64,000 nt of DNA, taken from the NCBI RefSeq assembly GCF_044430645.1, contig NZ_JAWUDN010000011.1, forward strand, positions 60,969 to 124,968, in the 5' to 3' direction. This DNA is from Ewingella allii (lineage in GTDB: Bacteria; Pseudomonadota; Gammaproteobacteria; Enterobacterales; Enterobacteriaceae). Under the pieces are notes generated by a model that saw nothing but the letters and a program-made list of their open reading frames with translations, had not been told where the DNA came from and searched no databases. Within the stretch, counting starts at the first letter, position 1. Every line of letters begins with the position of its first letter. Shown here piece by piece: positions 34,757 through 43,655 of this stretch. A program made the position numbers and the translations under genes.

Positions 34757-35887
34757 TCAGGCGAAGTATTTCAGCATGGTGGCGATCACGGTCTGCTGCA
34801 CGTCGTCGGTCATGTTATAGAACAACGGCAGACGCACCAGACGCTCGCTTTCTGGCGTCGTAAAACGGTCTTCGCCACTGAATCGGCCGAAGCTTAGCCC
34901 TGCAGGGCTGGTGTGCAGCGGGATATAGTGGAACACCGTCAGAATATCGGCCGCTTTCATATGGGCGATAAAGGCGTCGCGGTCGGTGATATCGTTCAGG
35001 CGCAGATAGAACATGTGGGCATTGTGCACACAGCCCTCAGGAATGGCCGGAAGCGTAATGCGCCCGGCCTGTGCCAGCGGCTGTAAAGCGCTGTGGTAGT
35101 TATCCCACAGGGCCAGACGGCGCTGGTTAATTGGCTCGGCCGCTTCCAGCTGCGCCCACAGGTAGGCCGCCTGTAGGTCGGACATCAGGTAGCTGGAGCC
35201 AATATCGCGCCAGGTATATTTGTCCACTTGCCCACGGAAGAACTGGCTGCGGTTAGTGCCTTTTTCGCGAATGATCTCAGCGCGTTCAATCAGCGCTTTA
35301 TCATTGATAAGCGTCGCCCCGCCCTCGCCGCCCGCCGTGTAGTTTTTGGTTTCATGGAAGCTAAAACAGCCAATGTGGCCAATCGCCCCCAAAGCCTTAC
35401 CTTTATAGGTCGACATCACGCCCTGCGCGGCATCTTCCACCACGAACAGGTTATATTTCTCGGCCAGCTGCATGATGGTGTCCATCTCGCAGGCCACGCC
35501 CGCATAGTGCACCGGTACAATGACGCGAGTCTTGTCAGTGATCGCGGCCTCAATCAGCGTTTCATCAATGTTCATGGTGTCTGGGCGCACATCAACAAAG
35601 ACGATTTTCGCTCCGCGCAGCACAAAGGCGTTGGCCGTGGAAACGAAGGTGAAGCTTGGCATGATCACTTCGTCGCCTTCTTTGATATCCAGCAGCAGCG
35701 CCGCCATCTCCAGCGACGCAGTGCATGACGGGGTCAGCAGAACTTTCGCGCTGCCAAAACGCTGCTCAAACCACTGTTGGCAACGCAGGCCAAACCCGCC
35801 GTCACCACACATTTTCCCGCTGCTCATCGCCGAGCGCATGTAATCAATCTCAGTACCGAAAACCGGAGGGGCGTTAAAAGGGATCAT
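34757..35887 (-). CDS. wecE: dTDP-4-amino-4,6-dideoxygalactose transaminase WecE (RffA)
   Basis: A 376-residue PLP-dependent sugar aminotransferase that converts dTDP-4-keto-6-deoxyglucose to dTDP-Fuc4N. The Schiff-base lysine is Lys181 in SFHETKNYTAGGEGG. The N-terminus MIPFNAPPVFGTE agrees with E. coli and fixes the start at 35887, supported by AGGTGA just upstream; an in-frame ATG 26 codons earlier lies inside wecD and was rejected. It follows wecD by 4 bases. Confidence 0.96.
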   Translation of the reverse strand: MIPFNAPPVFGTEIDYMRSAMSSGKMCGDGGFGLRCQQWFEQRFGSAKVLLTPSCTASLEMAALLLDIKEGDEVIMPSFTFVSTANAFVLRGAKIVFVDVRPDTMNIDETLIEAAITDKTRVIVPVHYAGVACEMDTIMQLAEKYNLFVVEDAAQGVMSTYKGKALGAIGHIGCFSFHETKNYTAGGEGGATLINDKALIERAEIIREKGTNRSQFFRGQVDKYTWRDIGSSYLMSDLQAAYLWAQLEAAEPINQRRLALWDNYHSALQPLAQAGRITLPAIPEGCVHNAHMFYLRLNDITDRDAFIAHMKAADILTVFHYIPLHTSPAGLSFGRFSGEDRFTTPESERLVRLPLFYNMTDDVQQTVIATMLKYFA

Positions 35888-35891
35888 ATTT

Positions 35892-36590
35892 TCACCTGTA
35901 CAACCAATATGCCGAGCGGGTGATTTTCCCTCCGCTGGCGAGATAAAGATTAAGGGCGGCGACATTGCCGGTTTGCGTCGCGACGTGCAAATACGACAGG
36001 CCGTGCGCCACGCACCAGTGCTTAGAGGCGGCCATCAGCTGCTTGCCGATGCCGCAGGATTGCCACGCAGGCAACACCGCTAGCAGGCCAATTCGCGCCT
36101 CACCCGGCGCAATTTCGCGCAGTGAGACAAAGCCCTGTAATTCACCCGCCGCGTTTTTGATCAGCAAACACTGGTGATCGAAAGTGCCTCGCACGGCCTT
36201 CTCGGCCCACACTGCGTAGAAACGCGCGCTATCTCCGGCTTGATACCAGGGAGCGCGGAAACGGCTGTGGGTGAACGCGGCCGTGGCGGCGGCGGTGACT
36301 TGTGGGATATCGGATTCTGAGGCAGGGGTAGCCGCGCTAACGGAGTCGGCGCCACCATTGAGCGCGATGCAAACATCAATCTCGCCCTCGGCGAACTGGA
36401 AACCTGCGGCCTGAAGCGCATTCAGCGCCGCCACGTCATTCGCGCCTATCTTGGCCTGCACCAACTCAAAGCCTGAGAGGTGCGCGACGTCCAGAGGAGG
36501 CGAGCCAGGGTCAGCGTGAAACTTTGCCGTTCGCAGATGGAAAAAATCGCTTTCCCATTCAAGAAATTCGAGCGTTCCACAAAGACTCAT
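35892..36590 (-). CDS. wecD: dTDP-fucosamine acetyltransferase WecD (RffC)
   Basis: A 232-residue GNAT acetyltransferase making dTDP-Fuc4NAc from acetyl-CoA. The C-terminal GNAT domain shows RFRAPWYQ, AVRGTFDHQCLLIKN, the acetyl-CoA loop PAWQSCGIGKQLM and TQTGNVAALNLYLASGG. Length is close to E. coli (224). It starts 21 bases after wecC: the two genes rffG and rffH that separate wecC and wecD in E. coli are missing here. Confidence 0.93.
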   Translation of the reverse strand: MSLCGTLEFLEWESDFFHLRTAKFHADPGSPPLDVAHLSGFELVQAKIGANDVAALNALQAAGFQFAEGEIDVCIALNGGADSVSAATPASESDIPQVTAAATAAFTHSRFRAPWYQAGDSARFYAVWAEKAVRGTFDHQCLLIKNAAGELQGFVSLREIAPGEARIGLLAVLPAWQSCGIGKQLMAASKHWCVAHGLSYLHVATQTGNVAALNLYLASGGKITRSAYWLYR

Positions 36591-36611
36591 GCTTACCTCC
36601 GGCCAAGATGA

Positions 36612-37874
36612 TCAGCGCCAAACCCCTTTGGTATCAACAATCCAGGACTGTTTAACCCGATCGGCGGGGATCGCTTTAAAGATTTTGTGATCGACCAACA
36701 TGACCAGCAGATCGGCATTCTTCAGCGCGTCGTCCAATGAATGCAGCGTAACTTTGTCGCTCAGCGACGCGGGAAGCTGATGCACGTGAGGCTCGACGGC
36801 CCACGTCTCACCAGCGTGCCAGTCAGCAATAAGTTTGCTGACTTCCACCGCCGGACTTTCACGCAGATCATCAATGTTCGGTTTGAAAGCCAAACCGAAA
36901 CAGGCAATTTTAATCTCTGATGCCCGTTTGCCGGTGGCGGTAAGGCAGTCGGCAAGCTGAGCTTTCACCCGATCCACCACCCAGTGCGGCTTGCTGTCGT
37001 TAACTTCGCGCGCTGTGCGGATCAGCTTCGACTGCTCGGGGTTCTGCGCCACGATAAACCAGGGGTCAACCGCGATACAGTGGCCGCCAACGCCGGGACC
37101 GGGCTGCAAAATGTTAACGCGCGGATGGCGGTTGGCCAGCGCAATCAGCTCCCAGACATTAATACCCTGCGCATCACAAATCAGCGACAGCTCGTTGGCG
37201 AAAGCGATATTGACATCACGGAAGCTGTTTTCAGTCAGCTTGCACATCTCGGCGGTGCGCGAATTGGTCACCACGCACTCACCTTGCAGGAAAATATTAT
37301 ACAAATCGCAGGCGCGCTGAGAGCACACGGCGGTCATTCCGCCAATTACACGGTCATTTTTAATTAATTCAACCATCACCTGGCCGGGCAATACGCGCTC
37401 AGGGCAGTAGGCAATATTGATATCAGCGCGGTCGCTCTCTTGCTGCGGGAAGCTCAAATCAGGGCGGCACTCTGCCAGCCATTCGGCCATCTGCTCGGTC
37501 GTGCCGACCGGCGAGGTCGATTCGAGAATCACCAGATCGCCCTTTTTCAGCACCGGCGCAATGGAGCGCGCGGCGGCTTCAACATATTTTAAGTCCGGCT
37601 GATGCTGGCCTTTAAACGGCGTTGGCACCGCAATCAAAAAAGCATCGGCAGGATAAGGGCGGGTTGATGCTTCAAGGAAACCTTCATCAACGGCCTGCTT
37701 AACCAGCGCGTCGAGGTCAGGCTCGACGATATGGATGCCACCACGATTAATGGTATCGACCGCGTGCTGGTTGATATCTACGCCAATGACTTTTTTCTGG
37801 CGCGAAGCAAAGGCCGCGGCCGTCGGCAATCCGATGTAGCCCAGCCCAATGACGGAAATCGTATGGAAGCTCAT
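36612..37874 (-). CDS. wecC: UDP-N-acetyl-D-mannosamine dehydrogenase WecC
   Basis: A 420-residue NAD-dependent UDP-sugar dehydrogenase oxidising UDP-ManNAc to UDP-ManNAcA. Rossmann motif GLGYIGLP is at residues 10-17, and the catalytic cysteine lies in PGPGVGGHCIAVDPWF. The start at 37874 (MSFHTISVIGLGYIG) was preferred to the in-frame start at 37919. It overlaps wecB by 4 bases. Confidence 0.96.
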   Translation of the reverse strand: MSFHTISVIGLGYIGLPTAAAFASRQKKVIGVDINQHAVDTINRGGIHIVEPDLDALVKQAVDEGFLEASTRPYPADAFLIAVPTPFKGQHQPDLKYVEAAARSIAPVLKKGDLVILESTSPVGTTEQMAEWLAECRPDLSFPQQESDRADINIAYCPERVLPGQVMVELIKNDRVIGGMTAVCSQRACDLYNIFLQGECVVTNSRTAEMCKLTENSFRDVNIAFANELSLICDAQGINVWELIALANRHPRVNILQPGPGVGGHCIAVDPWFIVAQNPEQSKLIRTAREVNDSKPHWVVDRVKAQLADCLTATGKRASEIKIACFGLAFKPNIDDLRESPAVEVSKLIADWHAGETWAVEPHVHQLPASLSDKVTLHSLDDALKNADLLVMLVDHKIFKAIPADRVKQSWIVDTKGVWR

Positions 37875-39001
37875 GGTGATACTCGATAATTCTTCAGTGC
37901 GTCTAAAATACGACGGCAAGCCTCGCCGTCGCCGTAAGGATTGTGCGCCCGGCTCATGCTTTGGTAGGCATTTTCGTCATTGAGCAAACGGGTCACTTCT
38001 TCGATCACTTTTTGCGTTTCTGTTCCGACTAATTTGACCGTGCCCGCGCTGACAGCTTCCGGCCGCTCGGTCGTCTCACGCATGACCAACACCGGTTTGC
38101 CGAGCGACGGCGCTTCTTCCTGAATGCCGCCAGAATCGGTCAGGATCAGGTAGGACTTGTCCATCAAATAGACGAAAGGCAGATAATCTTGCGGTTCAAT
38201 CAGGATGACATTATCAATGCCATGCAAGATGCGGTTAACCGGCTCACTCACATTCGGGTTGAGATGGACCGGATAGACAATTTGCACTTCAGGATGCTTC
38301 AACGCGATGTCGGCAAGCGCATTGCAAATCCGCTCAAAACCGCCGCCAAAGCTCTCCCGACGATGGCCGGTGACTAAGATAAGCTTCTTATTTTCATCGA
38401 TAAACGGATAGCGGGCCGCCAACTTTTCGATCAGCGCCGCATCGCCCTGCACGCGGTCGCGAACCCACAGCAAGGCATCGATCACCGTATTACCGGTGAC
38501 AAAGATGTCGTCAGCATCAATAGATTCGTGCAGCAGGTTGGCGCGGGAGGTCTCCGTCGGGGCAAAATGCCACTTCGCCAAGTGCGCCGTCAGCCGCCGA
38601 TTCGCCTCTTCAGGCCACGGCGAAGAGAGGTCGCCGGTGCGCAGACCGGCTTCAACATGCCCGACGGGGATCTGCTGGTAAAACGCGGCCAGGCTGGCGG
38701 AAAAAGTGGTGGTGGTATCGCCATGGACCAAAACGATATCTGGCTTAAAGTCCTGTAGTACTGGCTTTAAACCCAGAAGAATGCGGCTGGTGATTTCGGT
38801 CAGGTCTTGTCCTGGCTGCATAATATTAAGATCGTAATCAGGTACGATACCGAACAGATGCAAGACTTGATCGAGCATTTCACGGTGCTGCGCCGTGACG
38901 CAGACTTTTGACTCAAAGGCATCATCCTGAGCCAACGCGTGCAGTAAAGGGGCCATTTTGATGGCCTCTGGTCGTGTGCCGAATATGGTCAACACTTTCA
39001 C
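37871..39001 (-). CDS. wecB: UDP-GlcNAc 2-epimerase (non-hydrolysing) WecB
   Basis: A 376-residue epimerase that interconverts UDP-GlcNAc and UDP-ManNAc. The family blocks FGTRPEAIKMAPL, VHGDTTTTFSASLAAFY, VEAGLRTGDLSSPWPEE, TGHRRESFGGG and TDSGGIQEEAPSLGKPVLVMRETTERPE are all intact. Length is identical to E. coli (376). It is followed by wecC with a 4-base overlap and preceded by wzzE with a 73-base gap. Confidence 0.97.
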   Translation of the reverse strand: MKVLTIFGTRPEAIKMAPLLHALAQDDAFESKVCVTAQHREMLDQVLHLFGIVPDYDLNIMQPGQDLTEITSRILLGLKPVLQDFKPDIVLVHGDTTTTFSASLAAFYQQIPVGHVEAGLRTGDLSSPWPEEANRRLTAHLAKWHFAPTETSRANLLHESIDADDIFVTGNTVIDALLWVRDRVQGDAALIEKLAARYPFIDENKKLILVTGHRRESFGGGFERICNALADIALKHPEVQIVYPVHLNPNVSEPVNRILHGIDNVILIEPQDYLPFVYLMDKSYLILTDSGGIQEEAPSLGKPVLVMRETTERPEAVSAGTVKLVGTETQKVIEEVTRLLNDENAYQSMSRAHNPYGDGEACRRILDALKNYRVSP

Positions 39002-39074
39002 AATGAGTCTCTCTTTTCGGTTAGGCCGGGTGCGTTCCTACCGGCCAGACGAAATATCGTCTTTATTAAATGAG

Positions 39075-40133
39075 TTACGCGGCTGTGCGGCTCCGGCGTT
39101 TCGCCAATGCAATGCCAGCACCTACCAATGCGCCAACGGCACCCCACATGATCATCAGGAAAGCCCGGCGCGGACTGTCGCGCTTCACCGGCTCTTCCGG
39201 AGTTCGCAGGTAGCGGTAGGTCTGGAAATGGGCCGTCAACGTAGGCCCAACATTTAAGGTCGATAACATCGCCCGGTTCTGGTCATAGTCGAGGTCATAA
39301 CTCGGCCCCGAGGCCTGTAGCAATTCAGCCCGCGCCTTGAGCATTGGCACACCTAACAGGAACATGTCGGAATTGGGCAACTGCTCGGCCGGGGTGTCCG
39401 TCCGGCTGCTGCTAATGTTCTGCTGTTGGGCTATCTTCAATGCTTGCTGGGTATTGTTCATTTGACGCTGGAAAATAGACTGCGCGACGGCTTCCTGACG
39501 CTTAACCTGCGCTTTCATCGACTGAGTTCTTGCAGCCCATGCGCCTTGCAGTTCGTCAAACAGGTGTTGTGCCGCGCGTTTGCTGGCGAAATTAACATAT
39601 TCACGCAGCAGTTTATTGGCATCAGCGGAGGTTTCGGCGGTCAGTTTCACGCTGTCGTTCGGCACTTTCAGCGCATCTCTTGCGGTAAACTGAATGTCGC
39701 TAATCATGTCATCGAGCAGGGCAGCATCGGCACGCGCGTCGCCCTCTTTACGCTGCTGGTAATAAGGGCTGTGCAGCCAGAAATCGCGACGCGTATCGTA
39801 CGAAGCCAGCTGCATCACAAACTCGCTGTAGGCGTCGTCAGAAATCGTTGGCTGGACGCCCAGCGGGGCTACCGCATTGCGCGTATCGAGATTGCGTAAG
39901 AACTGCGCCTGAGAAAAATAAGAAGCGAGGTTGTTAACCGTTGGCCGATCGGTAATCGCCGTCGAGCTCCACTCCTGCTTCATTAAATAGGAGGAACCCA
40001 AGGCGATAACGGCAAACAGCAGTCCAATACCTAAAATCCACAGTTTTCCGCTCCAAAGAGCGCAACATAGGCCACGAATATCCAGCTCATTATCGATGGA
40101 TTGAGCCTCGGTTACTTTCGTCTCTGACTTCAT
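39075..40133 (-). CDS. wzzE: ECA chain-length regulator WzzE
   Basis: A 352-residue polysaccharide co-polymerase that sets ECA chain length. One membrane helix lies near residues 32-52 and a second near the C-terminus (RRAFLMIMWGAVGALVGAGIALAKRR), with a long coiled-coil periplasmic domain between. The block ELDIRGL...EWSSTAITDRPTVN is diagnostic. The start is uncertain: the ATG at 40133 was used; an in-frame TTG at 40145 lies too close to GAGG to be a normal start. Confidence 0.92.
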   Translation of the reverse strand: MKSETKVTEAQSIDNELDIRGLCCALWSGKLWILGIGLLFAVIALGSSYLMKQEWSSTAITDRPTVNNLASYFSQAQFLRNLDTRNAVAPLGVQPTISDDAYSEFVMQLASYDTRRDFWLHSPYYQQRKEGDARADAALLDDMISDIQFTARDALKVPNDSVKLTAETSADANKLLREYVNFASKRAAQHLFDELQGAWAARTQSMKAQVKRQEAVAQSIFQRQMNNTQQALKIAQQQNISSSRTDTPAEQLPNSDMFLLGVPMLKARAELLQASGPSYDLDYDQNRAMLSTLNVGPTLTAHFQTYRYLRTPEEPVKRDSPRRAFLMIMWGAVGALVGAGIALAKRRSRTAA

Positions 40134-40173
40134 CAAAGCTTTCAAACCTCTAAATAATGACTGATTGATAACA

Positions 40174-41253
40174 TCACTTTGCGTGGCGAAGACGTCTTTT
40201 AATCCGCTTCAACAAGCGAGCTACCCGCCATGCACGTTTAATGCAGTAGCCATAAAATAAAAATGCCAGCAGGAACAGTATCAACATTAACCATTCAGGT
40301 ACAAACCCGAGATTTTCACCAATTACGCCAATGGCGGCCAACAACGCAGCGGCCAATGTAATTAATACAAACGCCTGCCGAGGACTAAAGCCCGCACGCA
40401 TTATAAGATGGTGGATATGCTGCCTGTCCGGCGAGAAAGGGCTCATACCTTTGCGGAGACGGCGGTACATAATGGCAATCATATCCATCAGGGGAATAGC
40501 AATGAGCCACAGTGCCGTTACCGGGGTCATTGGCGCAGCAACGCCCTGAGTGCTTTGCAGCAAAATCCAAATGGCAGTGAAACCGATTAATGTACTGCCG
40601 GCATCCCCCATAAAGACTTTATACCTTGGGCCGAAAACGCCGAGATTGAGCAATATATAGGGTAATGTTGCAGCAATCATGGAGAAGCACCACAGAGCCA
40701 GCTCCATGTGCCCACTCCTATACATGACAATGCCCATTGCGCCGAAGGTTACGCTCGATAACCCGCCGAGCAGCCCATCAATACCATCGACCATGTTGAA
40801 TGCGTTAATGGCCGCCCATACGGCAAATAGCGTAATAGGATAGCCAAACGGCCCCAATACCATGGCCCAAGGCCCGATAATATGGCCCAAATCCTTCAAA
40901 ATCAGTCCGGCGAAGTACATCATCACTATCGCGACCAATGCCTGCACTAATGCGCGAATTTTAATACTGATATCAAAGCGATCGTCCATTGCACCGACAA
41001 ATACCAGCAATCCCGCACATCCGAGATAGAGCGAGCTATGGGCAATAGGGTAATCAGTGATCAGGAAAGTAAAACAGATCCCGGCAAATACAGAGATGCC
41101 ACCCACCAGAGGGATCAAACCTTGGTGCTGCTTACGGTAATTAGGTTTATCAACTAAGCCGACTTTCTTGGCAACTTTTCGAGCCACAAATAAAAAGGCT
41201 AGAGAAAATAAGAAGATAATGAAGAGTTCAGTACTCATATTGAGTATGTTCAC
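40174..41253 (-). CDS. wecA: UDP-GlcNAc:undecaprenyl-phosphate GlcNAc-1-phosphate transferase WecA
   Basis: A 359-residue inner-membrane enzyme that makes ECA lipid I and also initiates many O-antigens. About eleven membrane segments are present, with the catalytic Asp motifs GAMDDRFDISIKIRA and NMVDGIDGLLGGL, VFMGDAGSTLIGF, and the basic loop SPFSPDRQHIHHLIMRAGF. The start is GTG at 41253 (MNILNMSTEL), aligned with E. coli MNLLTVSTDL; an ATG five codons later is possible. It follows rho, as in E. coli. Confidence 0.95.
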   Translation of the reverse strand: MNILNMSTELFIIFLFSLAFLFVARKVAKKVGLVDKPNYRKQHQGLIPLVGGISVFAGICFTFLITDYPIAHSSLYLGCAGLLVFVGAMDDRFDISIKIRALVQALVAIVMMYFAGLILKDLGHIIGPWAMVLGPFGYPITLFAVWAAINAFNMVDGIDGLLGGLSSVTFGAMGIVMYRSGHMELALWCFSMIAATLPYILLNLGVFGPRYKVFMGDAGSTLIGFTAIWILLQSTQGVAAPMTPVTALWLIAIPLMDMIAIMYRRLRKGMSPFSPDRQHIHHLIMRAGFSPRQAFVLITLAAALLAAIGVIGENLGFVPEWLMLILFLLAFLFYGYCIKRAWRVARLLKRIKRRLRHAK

Positions 41254-41474
41254 AGTAAACAGATCTCTGCAAATAGATAAGGCTGCTGATGGCCAACGTC
41301 ATAAAATCTCATAGCCTTAGTGTCATATCCTTTGGTGACAATTAGGGTCTTTAACCGATAAATATGTCTTTTCCTAATCGCCAGGCAGGGTAGAGAAAGA
41401 GTCGCTGAAAGACTATCGGCGCTTATCCTAAATGTATCTCTTTTCAGAAGTTGCCATATCGTAGCCGCCATAAA

Positions 41475-41502
41475 CAAAAAACGCCACGGATTAGCGTGGC
41501 GT
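41475..41502 (-). terminator. terminator of rho
   Basis: On the minus strand ACGCCACG/CGTGGCGT (8 bp, 6-base loop) is followed by a run of T, about 30 bases after the rho stop. wecA must therefore be read from its own promoter or by readthrough. Confidence 0.85.
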
Positions 41503-41533
41503 TAGCTGACTTTTACAACAAATTGACGTCAAA

Positions 41534-42793
41534 TTATGAACGTTTCATCATGTCGAAGAAATCATCATTGGTTTTGGTCATCGCGAGCTTATTAATGAGG
41601 AATTCCATCGCGTCAATTTCACCCATTGGATGGATGATTTTGCGCAGGATCCACATTTTCTGCAACTCTTCAGAAGTAGTGAGTAATTCTTCTTTACGGG
41701 TACCAGAACGGTTGTAATCGATAGCCGGGAAGACGCGTTTCTCAGCGATTTTACGCGCGAGATGCAGTTCCATGTTGCCGGTACCTTTAAATTCTTCGTA
41801 GATAACTTCATCCATTTTAGAACCGGTATCCACCAGCGCCGTAGCGATGATAGTCAGGCTGCCGCCCTCTTCCACGTTACGTGCCGCACCGAAGAAGCGT
41901 TTTGGACGGTGCAAGGCGTTAGCATCCACACCACCCGTCAACACTTTACCGGACGCAGGCACCACGGTGTTGTAAGCACGAGCCAGACGCGTGATGGAGT
42001 CCAGTAAGATGATGACATCTTTCTTGTGCTCAACCAGGCGCTTCGCCTTCTCAATAACCATTTCTGCAACTTGCACGTGGCGAGAGGCTGGCTCATCGAA
42101 GGTAGAGGCGATCACTTCGCCTTTAACCAGACGCTGCATCTCTGTCACTTCTTCCGGACGCTCGTCAATCAGCAGCACCATCAGTACGCAATCAGGATGG
42201 TTGTAAGCAATGCTGGTGGCGATATTTTGCAGCAGCATCGTTTTACCGGCTTTCGGCGGTGCCACGATCAGGCCACGCTGGCCACGGCCAATTGGAGAAG
42301 CTAAGTCGAGTACGCGAGCGGTTAAATCTTCGGTGGAGCCGTTGCCGCGTTCCATACGCAAACGGGAGTTTGCATGTAACGGGGTTAAGTTTTCGAAAAG
42401 AATTTTACTGCGGGCATTTTCTGGTTTGTCGTAGTTAACTTCGTTAACTTTCAACAGGGCAAAATAACGTTCGCCTTCTTTAGGGGGACGAATTTTACCG
42501 GAAATGGTGTCTCCAGTACGGAGGTTGAAGCGGCGAATTTGGCTTGGAGAAACGTAGATGTCGTCGGGACCGGCGAGGTAGGAACTGTCTCCAGAGCGGA
42601 GGAAACCAAATCCATCCTGCAATATCTCCAGTACGCCATCACCGAAGATGTCTTCTCCGCTTTTCGCATGTTGCTTCAGAATTGAAAATATAATGTCTTG
42701 CTTGCGCATACGGGCTTGGTTTTCCAGCCCCATATTTTCGCCGAGTGCAATCAGGTCAGAGACCGGCGTGTTCTTTAATTCGGTAAGATTCAT
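41534..42793 (-). CDS. rho: transcription termination factor Rho
   Basis: A 419-residue hexameric RNA helicase. The N-terminal RNA-binding domain (DIIFSILKQHAKSGEDIFGDGVLEILQDGFGFLR) is followed by the ATPase with Walker A PPKAGKT, Walker B VIILLDSITRLARAYN and the Q-loop segment. Length is identical to E. coli Rho. The long leader (42794-43210) fits the known autoregulation by Rho-dependent attenuation. Confidence 0.98.
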   Translation of the reverse strand: MNLTELKNTPVSDLIALGENMGLENQARMRKQDIIFSILKQHAKSGEDIFGDGVLEILQDGFGFLRSGDSSYLAGPDDIYVSPSQIRRFNLRTGDTISGKIRPPKEGERYFALLKVNEVNYDKPENARSKILFENLTPLHANSRLRMERGNGSTEDLTARVLDLASPIGRGQRGLIVAPPKAGKTMLLQNIATSIAYNHPDCVLMVLLIDERPEEVTEMQRLVKGEVIASTFDEPASRHVQVAEMVIEKAKRLVEHKKDVIILLDSITRLARAYNTVVPASGKVLTGGVDANALHRPKRFFGAARNVEEGGSLTIIATALVDTGSKMDEVIYEEFKGTGNMELHLARKIAEKRVFPAIDYNRSGTRKEELLTTSEELQKMWILRKIIHPMGEIDAMEFLINKLAMTKTNDDFFDMMKRS

Positions 42794-43210
42794 AATGGTG
42801 GGTTCTTAAACTCGGGGTATGTCTCGAACATCTGTCGTGAATGGGTATGGCAGGGTCATCCATGCCTGTTTGTGTAGGACACTCAATTAGCAGTTTCTGA
42901 ATATAGGCCACAGGCAGTCGCACGCGGGCTATTCAAGATGGGAAGACTGATATTTGAAGGTGTCTTAAAGCCGATTTTGTCAAAACCGTTAGATTGTCAA
43001 AGCACAGTGCCGATTAAAGTTATTGTTATAAAAGCGACTTTATAGGTCTAGGCAGATGTTTTTGACACAGAGTAAAACGTTAGAATCAAACTACAGGTAA
43101 GCTCTATTTGCAGTGAGAGTAAACTTAACACGCTTATTGACAGGCGTCTAGCGGACAATATGAAAAACACGTCAGCCCGCTAAACACCTGGAGTGGGTCA
43201 TCCCGACCGA
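42794..43210 (-). promoter_or_regulatory. rho leader region / trxA-rho gap
   Basis: A 417-base gap between trxA and rho on the minus strand, C-rich near rho (CCACC, CCCCG, GACCCTGCC), as expected for a Rho-responsive leader. Short ORFs exist, but none was recognisable as the E. coli RhoL leader peptide. No clear intrinsic terminator after trxA was seen. Promoter positions could not be fixed. Confidence 0.5.
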
Positions 43211-43537
43211 TTACAGATTTGCAGTCAGGAATTCTTTCAACTGACTTTTAGACAGTGCGCCAACCTTAGTTGCAGCAACTTCACCATCTTTAAATAACAG
43301 CAGCGTAGGAATACCACGGATGCCGTATTTAGGTGCTGTACCTGGGTTTTCATCGATATTCAGCTTCGCGATGGTCAGCTTGCCTTCGAACTCAGTGGCA
43401 ATCTCATCCAGAATCGGAGCGATCATTTTACAAGGACCACACCATTCAGCCCAGAAATCGACCAGAACCGGCGCTGTGGCCTTCAATACATCATTGCCGA
43501 AACTGTCATCGGTTAGGTGAATAATTTTATCGCTCAT
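43211..43537 (-). CDS. trxA: thioredoxin 1
   Basis: A 108-residue cytoplasmic disulfide reductase. The redox motif WCGPC has its cysteines at residues 33 and 36, followed by KMIAPILDEIA and the cis-proline GIRGIPTLLLF. Almost identical to E. coli TrxA and one residue shorter at the C-terminus. It lies upstream of rho and is divergent from rhlB, as in E. coli. Confidence 0.98.
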   Translation of the reverse strand: MSDKIIHLTDDSFGNDVLKATAPVLVDFWAEWCGPCKMIAPILDEIATEFEGKLTIAKLNIDENPGTAPKYGIRGIPTLLLFKDGEVAATKVGALSKSQLKEFLTANL

Positions 43538-43655
43538 GTTCTACTCCAAAGGATTATCTTTACCTTGTTGATGTAGCATTAACCAACATTAGGTTGACTT
43601 TATTTCACCGGATACGCTTTCGTAAAGCAATAGTTAGCTGATATTCTACCACACT

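Noticed and set aside
41250..41477. 75-codon minus-strand frame between rho and wecA
   Set aside because: It lies across the rho terminator side and the wecA upstream region; no ribosome site or recognisable family.
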